64,000 nt of DNA from contig NC_063050.1 of NCBI RefSeq assembly GCF_018812025.1, positions 8,371,539-8,435,538 of the forward strand, given 5' to 3'. The stretch comes from Megalobrama amblycephala. Its lineage: Eukaryota > Chordata > Actinopteri > Cypriniformes > Xenocyprididae. The translations under genes were made by a program, and so were the position numbers. Numbering within the stretch: the first letter of the stretch is position 1; every line of letters starts with the position of its first letter. Below are positions 11,377 to 21,294 of this stretch, in pieces. The notes below the pieces were generated by a model, which made no database searches, had not been told where the DNA came from, and was given only the letters and a program-made list of their open reading frames with translations.

Positions 11377-11889
11377 GCACTGTGCTATGTCCGAACTGTT
11401 TGCATTTTATTTTATACGCATTATCTTTTTATTCTTTTAAATTCCTTTTCCTGTTTTTATTTCATTTTTAATGTATTTTATATCTTTTACGTATCATCTT
11501 GTTTTCTGACTTTTAATGCATATTGCTGTATGGTTGAAAGAGCTGGGAGAATTAGGAAGAAAGCATTTGTGATTAGGTTAAAATTTGGTACAAACCATGG
11601 GGAAATTTGAGCTGTGGTGCATGGTTAAGATATCTCTGGATTACAGTCAGGACACTTTCCAAAGGGGGAAATTTCCAAAGGGGAAATTTGAACTGTGTTG
11701 CATAGATAAGATATCTCCAGAAGGGGGGATTAGGGCTGTGTGGTGGAGTTTTAGGTGTCTTGGCAAAAGGGGAGATTTAAACTTTGTGTATCAGTTTGAA
11801 GTGCCTTAACAGGTAGCAGTCCTGTCGTGTGAGGAAGATCCATTCAGATCTGCTCTGATGGATAGATCCATTTAGATCCACTCTGATGG

Positions 11890-11916
11890 ACAACAACAAC
11901 AACAATAACAACAAAA
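11890..11916. repeat. (AAC)n in LINE-D 3'UTR
   Basis: Short AAC tract, also present in the truncated copy at about 1990-2016, so it belongs to the element. Confidence 0.8.
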
Positions 11917-12160
11917 ACTCCCTGAGACTTCCTAGCTCATCCATCCAGATAGCAAAATTCTCTGTTTTTACTGTTATTTCTATTCCTTATGTTCTATTTT
12001 TATTATTCTTCTTTATGTAAAGCACTTTGAATTACCATTGTGTATGAAATGTGCTATACAAATAAAATTGCCTTGCCTTGCCTTGCCTTGCAATGTTACA
12101 ATGACCAGATATATTCATGGATTCTGTCAAATAATGCAGAAATGAATGAAAGCGTCTCAC

Positions 12161-12475
12161 CATCTCTGATGATCAGATTAAACTCAGAGAAGAAACTGTA
12201 TTCTTCAGAAACTTTGACTGTAATCTGATATTCTCCAGAGTCGTTCTCATTCAGATCTCTGATAAACACACGTAAGAGACCTGCAGATCTGTCATCATGA
12301 ACAGAGAATCGTCTGTCCTGTTCCCATCCGGCTGCTCTGTTAGTGATCATTACAGTCAAACATTGACCTCCAGTTTTACAGAAATATTTCACATGGTTCT
12401 TGTGTTTCATCTCATATTTGTAGTTTATAATGACGTTTCCTCCTGAATATCCTCTCACACTCCCGATTGGTTGAC
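12161..12475 (-). CDS. IgR-1 exon D2, V-like domain without canonical cysteines
   Basis: 315 nt, phase 1 at both ends. It encodes SVRGYSGGNVIINYKY: the B-strand cysteine is replaced by tyrosine. The F-strand reads DSGEYQITV instead of DSGxYxC. The second pair (YFCKTGGQC) is kept. The same pattern is seen in IgR-2 and IgR-4. Confidence 0.75.
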
Positions 12476-12542
12476 CTGTTAAACACAAACTCAGATCATT
12501 TGTCATTTTGTTCTCAATGATCTTGTCACTTTGCTGCAACAT

Positions 12543-13250
12543 TTTAAATTATTTTTCTTTCTTCAGATAAAATACTATTTAGGTGTCTTCTATAAGATGC
12601 CTGTAGGTGGTGCATTACGTTGGAGTGATGAGGAAGTTATGTTCAGGCAAAAGGTCAAAGCAGGTCAAAGCGTTTAAAGAAAACACCAGAATGCTGCAGA
12701 CTGTATTGATCTCATCATTTTCTACAGGTATGTATGTGATTTAGTCATTAATGCTTAGTGATAATGTATGTCCAGTTTAAAGATAATTGTTAAGTTTTCA
12801 AATTATTATTTTATTGGCAATTCAATCATTGCAAATTCCAAGAGTAAACAGAGTTCAAAGATAATAATACTCTTAAAAATGTAATGCATAATTAGGAGAT
12901 GTGAAACAATCATGTATATTTTTGATAGATTTTCCATGTTGAGCTGAATTATGTTATATTGAGTTTTGCATTTTGTCCATGTGGAAACACTGAAACATGA
13001 TATGGTGGGTTCCTTTGAGATTAACACTGATAAGGGTCTAAAAAACATACCTTGAGCACATTTGAGACTATTAATTGCTATTATTTAGGATTCTATTTAA
13101 TTTACGAGTGTAAATCTTACATCAGGAGATCAAAAGGTTACTGATGGCTTCAGTTATGAGTTTCAGGTGTGAACGGCAGTAATTACAGTCAGTGTTGAGT
13201 ATCGTGATGTTCTGGAGATCATCATGGGTTTGAGGCTCTCAGTTACTCAC
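12543..13250. other. IgR-1 D1-D2 intron, enlarged
   Basis: About 0.7 kb, compared with under 0.2 kb in IgR-2. Extra sequence of unknown origin fills about 12545-13130. One plus-strand piece (12690-12727) resembles a signal-peptide exon and is reported as a finding. Otherwise nothing was recognised. Confidence 0.5.
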
Positions 13251-13572
13251 CTCTTATAACCTTCAGATTCAGTGTAGAAATCTTTAATAAAAAGTCTATC
13301 AGCTGCACAGTGGTACATCCCAGAATCCAGTTTAGTCAGATCTTTGATTTCCACTTTCAGGACTGCTGATCTTGTGTCGTCATACAGAGAGAATCTTCCA
13401 TCTTTAACCCATTTATCTTTAATATGAGAGGTTAAGATGAGGTCAGAGCATGTTGATGTCCACTGACCTTTACAAAAATACTTTTCATTTGCTGTATATC
13501 CTTCATCATATTTGCATCTGATCGTGACTCCTCCTCCTGAATATCCTGTCACACTGATGGAGCTCACGACTC
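13251..13572 (-). pseudogene. IgR-1 exon D1 with 5-nt deletion
   Basis: V domain with GYSGGGVTIRCKY, EKYFCKGQW...C, GRFSLYDDTRSAV and DSGMYHCAAD. Near the 3' end the codons for EVNLKVIR are disrupted: ACTGAA is followed directly by TCTGAAGG, with gtgaa lost. The exon is 322 nt instead of a multiple of 3, so phase 1 is lost at the donor. The deleted bases lie in a gaa...gaa direct repeat, which suggests slippage. Confidence 0.75.
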
Positions 13573-14376
13573 CTACAACAAACCAGCATCAAATACAACA
13601 CTAACATACTGAAGAGATTCATTGACTTAAAGGATTAGTCCACTTTTAAATACACTTTTCCTGATAATTTACTTACCCTCATGTCATCCAAGATGTCTAA
13701 AACATTCCAGGATTTTTCTCCTTATAGTAGACTTCAATGGGCACCAAACAGTTGAAGGTCATAATTAGTTTCACTGCAGCTTCAAATTGTTCAAAACGAT
13801 CCCAGATGAGAAATAAGGGTCTTATCTAGTGAAACCATCGCTTATTTTCTGAAAAAAATTGAAAATTATATAAGTTTTATCCATAAATGCTCATCTTGAA
13901 CTAGCTCTCATCTTCTTCTCTATTTGAATTCCAGCAGTGTAGATGCTGCTAAGTGTATTACTGCCCTCCACAGGTCAAAGTTTTGAACTAATTTTTATAT
14001 GCAATATGCTAGTTCAGGGATCCCTAACGTGTGGTGCGCGCACCCCCAGGGGTACGCGAGCTGCCACCAGGGGGTGCGAGAGAGGAAAAATGTAATGGCG
14101 GCCCGTTTTTTTTAAGTGGGATTTTTCCATACAATAAAAAAAAAAAACATGAAGAGTAAACATTTCCTTTGTAATCGCTTTTATTTTAAATAAAAAACTA
14201 TAATTTATTAGTTTTTGATAGAAACGTAGAAGAAGGCAGCTGCTGTCTTCTTCTACGCACTGCTCTTCTTTTATGCACTGCAGGCTAGGCTATATGCGTG
14301 CCAACTCGTTTCATTCATAGCCTATTGCTGCAATGTTTCTTTTACACGGCTGAAAATAACCCTGCTTTCTGTTACT

Positions 14377-15326
14377 GACTACGTTTACATGGACAGCAGT
14401 AATCTAATTACTGACCTTATTCTGAATAAGACAATATTATGATTAAGGTGTTTACATGAGTTGCTTTTAGAATATTCCATTCATGTTCCCATTTTACATG
14501 TTATAGAACTTAGATCAATTAATGGCAAACGTCATTACGTCCCCGCGGCACGCTGTCCGACGTTCTCTACAGAATTTCACGTATCATTACCACACAGTTC
14601 GTGCCATATACAGTTTTGGGTATTTTCATTTTTAATCTTACGAAAGCTTCAAGTGCAGTTAATTATTTGACATGCAATATGTGCAAATATATATACGGAG
14701 CCCACATGACATGCAAGAATAAATAAAGAAATTGTGTGCATGATTTACTAATTTGTTCCCTCGATTTATACATAGAGGGAACAAATTAGTAAATCGTTCG
14801 CACGATTTAGCCCAGGCTACTATTTATTTTCTCTCTCATGTGTGGGACTCTGTAAATAGACAACGGTGGATACAAATTCTCCAGCAACAGGCCTCCTGTA
14901 CTTTAATTCGGCAACTTTTATTCATGCCACCGCGACAAACTCAGAGGTACTGGATGAGAGATGAGGTGAGAGGAATTTGATTTGTGGCTTCTTGCTTGAC
15001 GCTTGCTCTCGTTTGCCATCAAAACGGTTGACCACTGCCGTGTGTGTACAGTATTATATGTCCTGTGGCAAAATGCGGCGAAAACTCCCACATGACGTTA
15101 ATAGTGTGATTAAGGTGTGTACATGTGTATAATGCACTCCAATAATGCTAGTAAAATAGGAATACACCACCTGTCTTAATTCGATTTGTGTTTACTTCGA
15201 GTATGACACAGATTATTTAGTCGGATTAAGGTAATAAAACATCGCTGTTTACATAGTCCTTTCTTAATCAGAGTATTGTCTTAATCGTATTAATATCGGA
15301 TTACTGCTGTCCATGTAAACGTAGTC
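14377..15326. mobile_element. Innermost MITE-like element with 28-bp perfect inverted ends
   Basis: The first 28 bp (GACTACGTTTACATGGACAG...) are repeated inverted at the end, and weaker complementarity continues inward. A 3-bp ACT flanks both sides. Its ORFs are short and look random. A 3-bp duplication fits PIF/Harbinger or CACTA groups, but the superfamily is not proven. Confidence 0.7.
14742..14795. repeat. Perfect 21-bp hairpin
   Basis: Arms at 14742-14762 and 14775-14795 are exact reverse complements, with a 12-nt loop. It lies inside the innermost MITE. Confidence 0.9.
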
Positions 15327-15935
15327 ACTGAGTATGTCTGTCACTCGTCCTCTTAAAAGTGGAAGCTTGTGTGTAGCTTTGTTTCATTATATTGAAACTT
15401 TGTTGATGTTGTTATTGTCATGCATGTTCTGGTTATTTGTGCATGATTAAACATGAGTCTTTATATTGCGATAAAACAAAGCTTTGTTGCGTGTATTTTT
15501 TTTTTTTTTTTTTTTTGAAGTGGGGATTGGGGGTGCACCAACCCGGTTGGGACATAGAAGGGGGTGCGCAGAAAAAAAGTTTGGGAACCGCTGTGCTAGT
15601 TCAATAGTATATAACAATTAGTGACCTGTGGAGGGCAGTAATACACTTAGCAGCGTCTACACTGCTGGAATTCTAATAGAGAAGAAGATGAGAGCTAGTT
15701 CAAGATCAGCATTTATGGATAAAACTTATATAATTTTCAATTTTTTTCAGAAAATAAGCGATGGTTTCACTAGATAAGACCCTTATTTCTCATCTGGGAT
15801 CGTTTTGAACAATATGAAGCTGCAGTAAAACTAATTATGACCTTCAACTGTTTGGTGCCCATTGAAGTCTACTATAAGGAGAAAAATCTTGGAATGTTTT
15901 CATCAAAAACTATAATTTCTTTTCGACTGAAGAAT

Positions 15936-16380
15936 CTCAAAATCATTCAGTCACTGCTGGAAAGCAAAAAATCTTTGAAAACTGAAGAATCTGCAGGACC
16001 TGGAGGATTTTTCTGAAGAACAAACAAGGGACTCATAAACAACCATCACAAGAAATCTTCCAGGTAACCACACACAGTATTAAAAATCAATGGTTCACAT
16101 ACTTTTGAACAGGGCCAATTTTAATAAATTCAGCATTTTTTTTTATTTTTTTTGTCTAATAGACTATATGTAAACATCTTTTATGTAAAATATCTTATTC
16201 AGGACAGCACTTAAACAAAGTAACATGCATTTTGTATGATCTCTCTTATTTTATTAAAATTATTCACATTTTCACACATTCTGCAAGTGGTTCACAAACT
16301 TTTTCATGCAACTAAACTTAACACATCATATAGATGGACTCATAGCACTGCTGAAACATATATTCATGTAAAGTCAAAAA
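15936..16380. other. Unassigned repeat-like AT-rich sequence
   Basis: It contains phrases common in fish interspersed repeats (ggttcacatacttttgaac; tgcaagtggttcacaaac). No coding region or clear element ends were seen. Confidence 0.4.
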
Positions 16381-18182
16381 GTCAAACAAAATAGTCAATT
16401 CCATAACACTGTTTAGCAATTCAACATATGATAATAATCAGAAGGGAATTTATTTAACAATTAAACATATTAATGACATTTTTGAAAGTATAGCAAAAAA
16501 AGCTCTTAAATAACATGACACCATATAAACACAAAAAAGCACCAAACAAAAACCTTCTGAAAAATGGTTTGACCATGACTGTAAAACAATTAGACAAGAG
16601 CTACGATTCATTAAAAAAACAAAAACAACACACAGATCCAGTCAACACTGAGTTACACTTAAAACACTCAGAACTTCTGAAACAATACAAAAACACACTG
16701 AGACAGAAGAAACTGGATTATTATAACAACACTCTTCAAAAGATTGAAAACACAGTTGATCAGGGCCAGTTCTGGAGCATGTGGAACAGATTGAACTCTA
16801 CAAAGCCACAAGAACCAGCCATACAAGATGGTCAAATTTGGAAAGATTATTTTGAGAACCTCTGACCTGTTAAATAATCCCAACCAATTAAAGGTGCCCT
16901 AGAACTTTTTTTAAAAAAAAGATGTAATATAAGTCTAAGGTGTCCCCTGAATGTGTCTGTGAAGTTTCAGCTCAAAATACCCCATAGATTTTTTTTAATT
17001 AATTTTTTAACTGCCTATTTTGGGGCATAATTAGAAATAAGCCGATTCAGGGTGTGTGGCCCTTTAAATCTGGTGTTCCCCTCCCCCGGAGCTCGCGCTT
17101 GCCTTAAACAACATAAAAAAAGTTCAAACAGCTAATATAACCCTCAAATGGATCTTTACAAAGTGTTCGTCATGCATGCGTCGGATTATGTGAGTATTGT
17201 ATACTGTTATATTGTTTACATTGATTCTGAATGAATTTGAGGCTGTGCTCCGTGGCTAACGGCTAATGCTACACTGTTGGAGAGATTTATAAAGAATGAA
17301 GTTGTGTTTATGAATTATACAGACTGCAAGTGTTTAAAAATGAAAATAGCGATGGCTCTTGTCTCCGTGAATACATTAAGAAACGATGGTAACTTTAACC
17401 ACATTTAACAGTACATTAGCAACATGCTAACGAAACATTTAGAAAGACAATTTACAAATATCACTAAAAATATCATGATATCATGAATCATGTCAGTTAT
17501 TATTGCTCCATCTGCCATTTTTTGCTATTGTCCTTGCTTGCTTACCTAGTCTTAACTTCAGCCGTGCACAGATCCAGACGTTACTGGCTGGCTGCCCTTG
17601 TCTAATGCCTTTCATAATGTTGGGAACATCATGGGCTGGCATATGCAAATATTGGGGTCATACATATTAATGATCCCGACTGTTACGTAACAGTCTGTGT
17701 TATGTTGAGATTCGCCTGTTCTTTGGAGGTCTTTTAAACAAATGAGATTTATATAAGGAGGAGGAAACAATGGAGTTTGAGACTCACTGTATGTCATTTC
17801 CATGTACTGAACTCTTGTTATTCATCTATGCCAAGGTAAATTCAATTTTTGAATCTAGGGCACCTTTAAAAGTCCTTGAGAAACTGAACGTTCTTGAGTC
17901 ATGCATCAAAAACAACCAAAATCCACTATCCAATAATCCAACAAGAATTTAGTGGAAAACTGAAGTCCCTCAAATATAATAAGTCCTGTGGCCCTGACAA
18001 AATAAAAAACGAGATGCTTAAAAAGAGCTCTCCTGAACCGAATGCATTGCTCAAAGTCTTTAACTTGATTCTGAGTTCAGGTGTTTTTCCAGAGGTCTGG
18101 AGTACAGGGTTCATCTCTCCCATCTTCAAAAGTGGAGACAAAACAGACCCTAATAACTACAGAGGAATCTGTGTGACCAGTC
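16380..18182 (+). mobile_element. LINE-F: truncated non-LTR retrotransposon RT fragment
   Basis: Two coding blocks flank a piggyBac-type insertion. The first (16515-16865) is the lysine-rich segment before the RT (QFWSMWNRLNSTKPQEP). The second (17894-18180) is RT N-terminal: YNKSCGPDKIKNEMLK, FPEVWSTGFISPIFKSGDK and PNNYRGICVTS. It stops abruptly at 18182, where IgR-2 3' sequence begins, so both ends are missing. The clade is not fixed; the motifs fit the I/Nimb-like or Jockey side more than L1. Confidence 0.7.
16892..17865. mobile_element. piggyBac-type MITE inside LINE-F
   Basis: The ends AGGTGCCCTAGA and TCTAGGGCACCT are exact inverted repeats of 12 bp, flanked by TTAA at 16888-16891 and 17866-17869, the piggyBac target duplication. 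No transposase is visible. It interrupts the LINE-F coding region. Confidence 0.9.
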
Positions 18183-18276
18183 ATTTACAGCTTTACAGAA
18201 AATCACAAATTACTGTCTTAAATCCACAAGTGAGCAACTGCCGCAAGCAAAAACTAAAAATAATACAACAAAAAGC

Positions 18277-18300
18277 AAAAAAAAAAAAAAAAAAAAAAAA
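18277..18300. repeat. Poly-A run in IgR-2 3' region
   Basis: At least 24 A, with more A after an interrupting GC. Absent from the same place in the other units. Confidence 0.9.
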
Positions 18301-18410
18301 GCAAAAAAAAAATGTAAAATGTTTCAGCAACATCTGTTTAGACAGTATTTGGTGCTCAATGTTAATCTTGAACTCTGTTTACTGCACATCTGTCTGACCA
18401 GATAAATCAA

Positions 18411-18505
18411 TCACTTTATACACATTCTCAGATGTTGAGATTCAACTGATGATGATGATGATGAAGATGATGATGATGAAGAAGATGATGATGATGATGA
18501 TGTTT
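18411..18505 (-). CDS. IgR-2 last exon, poly-serine
   Basis: The usual FP codons are lost and the acceptor has moved to a ccag just upstream of AAACATC. The phase still fits (E-T-serines), so the exon remains in frame to the TGA at 18411-18413. Confidence 0.55.
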
Positions 18506-20325
18506 CTGGAATTTTATATGTAAAAACAACAATTTCTAAAGGATGTTTTTTTTTTTTTCACACCCAGAACTTGTCATCTTTTTTCTCATGATACAGACAC
18601 TTGTTACTGATGTCATTCACACACTCACTACCCAGAATTCATGTTTGCTGACACACAGACACTTAGAAAAAATAATCGTAAGCTGTTTGTTTGAGTTTCT
18701 GGAGCTTAAGCTTGTGGTTTCTCACTGAATAATACAGTAAACCACATTAACTGCAGTTAAAACAAACTGTGTCCAAATTACCACACTAATGCTGCAATAC
18801 CAAACACTGTAGTGATACAAATTAATTATTTAAAATTGCATTATGGTTAATATCAGTGAGAAAATCACCTGTACCTGTAACATGGATCAGGACTCGTGTG
18901 ATGAAGCTCTTGTGTCCTTGATCAGACTGAACTCCACACCAGTATTCTGAATCTTGTTCAGTCACATGACTGATGCTTCCCGTCAGGAGCTGCTCTTCTC
19001 TGTTATCATACAGCTGGATCTTTCCCTCAGGACTCCATCTTCTGCTCTCCTTCACAGACGTCTCTTCAGCACAGAGATCAGCTCCAGATCTCCAGCAGAG
19101 AAACTTCACATCACTAATGTGGGATTGTGGGTATTTGCAGCTGATGTTCACAGATCCTCCTGCAGCAGCTGATAGACTGATGCTCTTCACACAACAATCA
19201 TCTGTTTCAGATCCAAATCAAGTGCAGCAATGTTACAATGACCAGATATATTCATGGATTCTGTCAAATAATGCAGAAATGAATGAAAGCGTCTCACCGT
19301 CTCTGATGATCAGATTAAACTCAGAGAAGAAACTGTATTCTTCAGAAACTTTGACTGTAATCTGATATTCTCCAGAGTCGTTCTCATTCAGATCTCTGAT
19401 AAACACACGTAAGAGACCTGCAGATCTGTCATCCTGAACGGAGAATCGTCTGTCCTGTTCCCATCCTGCTGCTCTGTTAGTGTTTATTACAGTAAAACAT
19501 TGATCTGCTGCAGTTTTACAGAAATATTTCACATGGTTCTTGTGTTTCATCTCATATTTGTAGTTTATAATGACGTTTCCTCCTGAATATCCTCTCACAC
19601 TCCTGATTGGTTGATCTGTTGAACACAAACTCAGATCATTTTTCATTATGTTCTCGATAAACACATATCTGCTCACTTTACTGCAACATTTATGAATGTT
19701 TTAACAACTGTTATGAGTTTCAGGTGTGAACGGCAGTAATTACAGTCAGTGTTGAGTATCGTGATGTTGTGGAGATCATCATGGGTTTGAGGCTCTCAGT
19801 TACTCACCTCTTATAACCTTCAGATTCACTTTAGAGTAGAAATATCTTCCATATATATCAGCTCCACACCGGTACGTCCCAGAATCCTCTTCACTCAGAT
19901 TTCTGATGGTCACAGTGAAGACTGCTGATCTTGTGTCGTCATACAGAGAGAAATTTCCATCATAAACCCATTTATCTTTCTCATCAGTCCAGATTTGGTT
20001 TATGCACTCTGGCCACTGTCCTTTACAAAAAAACTTTTCATTTGCTGTATATCCTTCATCATATTTGCATTTGATCGTGACTCCTCCTCCTGAATATCCC
20101 GTCACACTGATGGAGCTCACGACTCCTACAACAAACCAGCATCAAACACACTTTAATATATTTATGAGACTACACAGAAATGAACTTTCTTCAGCAGTCA
20201 GTTGAACATCATGAAGTGAAGTGAAAGACTCTCCTCATCAAATCTGTGCTGTTTTTAGTGATTTACTCTGAGTTCAGATTCTTACCAGGAATCATCAGCA
20301 GAGTGAAAGTCAAGATGATCTTCAT
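18411..20325 (-). CDS. IgR-2: intact three-domain CD300/pIgR-like gene
   Basis: Exons: signal peptide 20286-20325, D1 19808-20125, D2 19298-19615, D3 18869-19201 (alternative donor at 18875) and last exon 18411-18505. Every junction is phase 1 with GT-AG, and the frame stays open for about 365-367 codons. The signal peptide starts MKIILTFTLLMIPG. D1 and D3 have full CD300/pIgR cysteine patterns; D2 lacks the canonical pair. The last exon encodes a run of about 17 serines and then VESQHLRMCIK. No transmembrane exon was found, so a secreted product is possible. The 3'UTR is cut at about 18183 by LINE-F, so the usual AATAAA is missing. Homologues of this family are immune-type receptors or binding proteins; the ligand is unknown. 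Confidence 0.8.
18869..19201 (-). CDS. IgR-2 exon D3
   Basis: V domain beginning DDCCVKSISLSAAAGG. It has SCKY, FLCWRSGADLC and EYWCGVQSDQG. Almost identical to IgR-4 D3, which indicates recent duplication or gene conversion. Confidence 0.8.
19298..19615 (-). CDS. IgR-2 exon D2, non-canonical V domain
   Basis: 318 nt. Starts DQPIRSVRGYSGGNVIINYKY; keeps YFCKTAADQC; ends with EFNLIIRDG. B- and F-strand cysteines are replaced (Y and I). Confidence 0.8.
19808..20125 (-). CDS. IgR-2 exon D1
   Basis: 318 nt. GVVSSISVTGYSGGGVTIKC, then EKFFCKGQWPEC, FSLYDDTRSAVFTVTIRNL and DSGTYRCGAD. A complete CD300/pIgR-type V domain. Confidence 0.85.
20286..20325 (-). CDS. IgR-2 signal-peptide exon
   Basis: ATG at 20323-20325; MKIILTFTLLMIP, then a donor CTG/gtaag. 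The same exon is present in IgR-4, IgR-5 and IgR-6. The 40-nt length gives the phase-1 junction used by all Ig exons. Confidence 0.8.
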
Positions 20326-20463
20326 TCTTCTCTCTTATTAAATGATCTTCTCTGTTGTCAGTAGATTCAGTTCTTCTGAAGCTCTCGATGTGTGTTCAGA
20401 TGAGTTTTGAGTGTTTCTTTCCTGGTTACATGTTTAACATGAAGTGCTGAATGTGACGGAGAC

Positions 20464-20475
20464 GCCCACTTCCTC
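20464..20475 (-). promoter_or_regulatory. PU.1/ETS-like motif in IgR-2 promoter
   Basis: GAGGAAGTGGGC on the minus strand, about 145 nt before the ATG, directly beside the (GA)n tract. No TATA box is seen. It is conserved at 38870-38881, 56424-56434 (AAAGGAAGTG) and 63690-63701. PU.1 control is typical of myeloid genes; its use here is inferred. Confidence 0.5.
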
Positions 20476-20497
20476 TGAGAGAGAGAGAGAGAGAGAG
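20476..20497. repeat. (GA)n at IgR-2 promoter, LINE-A target
   Basis: Short GA tract between the promoter motif and the LINE-A 3' end. Confidence 0.9.
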
Positions 20498-20586
20498 GCT
20501 GAACAATATCTTTATTATGCCATTTTTCTTTCTACTTCAATATCATACAATCATTTTACAAGAATGACATTTTATAAAATACACTT

Positions 20587-21254
20587 CTACAAATTTAAAA
20601 TTAACATTTCATTTTCTCCAATCTGACAAAGAACTCCCCCCACTGACCAAATTTCAGAAAACATTTCAATATCACATACCAACTTATAATATGCATACTC
20701 TATCTTAATTCTGGCAGCTATCATTCCTTTCAGAACCATCTCTGCATTAACTGATTCCATACCCAACATTTCATTTTTTCTCGTTTTCCATATAGCCATC
20801 TTAGCTGACCCCAACCAAAAACTCAATAAACATTTTTTCCTCCTTTCATGAAAATTGTACATTGGACCACTTATAAAATTCTGATAAGACAAATTTTCTC
20901 CGAATTTTATGAAACACTGTGTTAAAAAATTAAACAGTCCCTTCAACCTAAAACAATCAATAAATAAGTGATTAACCGTTTCTTCATTCTCACAAAATAA
21001 ACACTCTTTTCCTACTGCCTGATTTAGGTGTGCCACGTGTCTGTTCGTAGCTATAGCCCCGAACATCTCCACTGTAAGTCTGCAGTACGCTTTTCAATTG
21101 GGAATTTATACACAGACTTCCAGCAAGGCTTAAAGTTTGTCCCAAAAACTTCTGACCACCTCCAAGTCTTCACTCCTCTTAACACATTCTGATGCGTAAC
21201 TTTCACACAAGTCATATAAATATCCTTCTTCTTAATTTCTTGAAAACTTCCCAA
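20587..21254 (-). pseudogene. LINE-A ORF2 C-terminal region
   Basis: Two frames (21051-21254 and 20587-21072). It includes a cysteine-histidine cluster (CLFCENEETVNHLFIDC) and ends EIWSVGGVLCQIG. The same end occurs in LINE-B (IELWGLNEVLCTLYDK near 44110), which shows that the two families are related. Confidence 0.65.
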
Positions 21255-21294
21255 CTCAGGGTACTCAAAAGATAAAACTGAAGATCCAGGAATC

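Larger units (their letters stand above)
6501..12091 (+). mobile_element. LINE-D, nearly full-length CR1/L2-type LINE in IgR-1 intron
   Basis: This 5.6-kb plus-strand non-LTR retrotransposon has a 5'UTR (6501-6760), ORF1 with an SGNH-esterase-like domain, ORF2 with APE endonuclease and RT, a 3'UTR and a terminal TTGCC repeat. It lies in the intron between D3 and D2 of IgR-1. The empty site is preserved at about 19220 and 37590 (aagtgcagcaatgttac); here it reads aagtgc, LINE, aatgttac, so there is no clear target duplication and at most a 3-nt loss. At least three lesions in ORF2 make it non-autonomous. Confidence 0.9.
5738..13572 (-). pseudogene. IgR-1: three-domain CD300/pIgR-like receptor, disrupted
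   Basis: Exons in order on the minus strand: D1 13251-13572, D2 12161-12475, D3 6143-6475 and last exon 5738-5838. All introns start with GT and end with AG. The domains have the CD300/pIgR V-set pattern: a CKY motif, a second cysteine pair (YFCKG...C), a GRFSLYDD-like strand and DSG.Y.C. Two lesions are visible. The signal-peptide exon found in other units is absent, because DNA-transposon sequence replaces everything beyond about 13625. D1 also lacks 5 nt (gtgaa) near its end relative to IgR-5, which shifts the frame at the splice junction. A 5.6-kb LINE sits in the D2-D3 intron. It was once a cell-surface or secreted immune-type protein, now probably inactive. Confidence 0.75.
14015..15593. 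mobile_element. hAT-type non-autonomous element, nested
   Basis: It starts cagggatccctaac and ends gtttgggaaccgctg (imperfect inverted ends typical of hAT). It is flanked by an 8-bp duplication TGCTAGTT at 14007-14014 and 15594-15601. No transposase frame was found. It lies in the loop of the outer foldback element. Confidence 0.85.
13631..15935. mobile_element. Foldback-type DNA element, host of two nested elements
   Basis: About 300 bp at 13690-14010 is inverted and repeated at 15601-15905 (for example ccttatagtagacttcaatg against cattgaagtctactataagg). The left tip reads aaaggattagtccactttt, a common form of fish DNA-transposon end. The right tip is lost or diverged after about 15930. It replaces the region where the IgR-1 signal exon should be. 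Confidence 0.65.
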
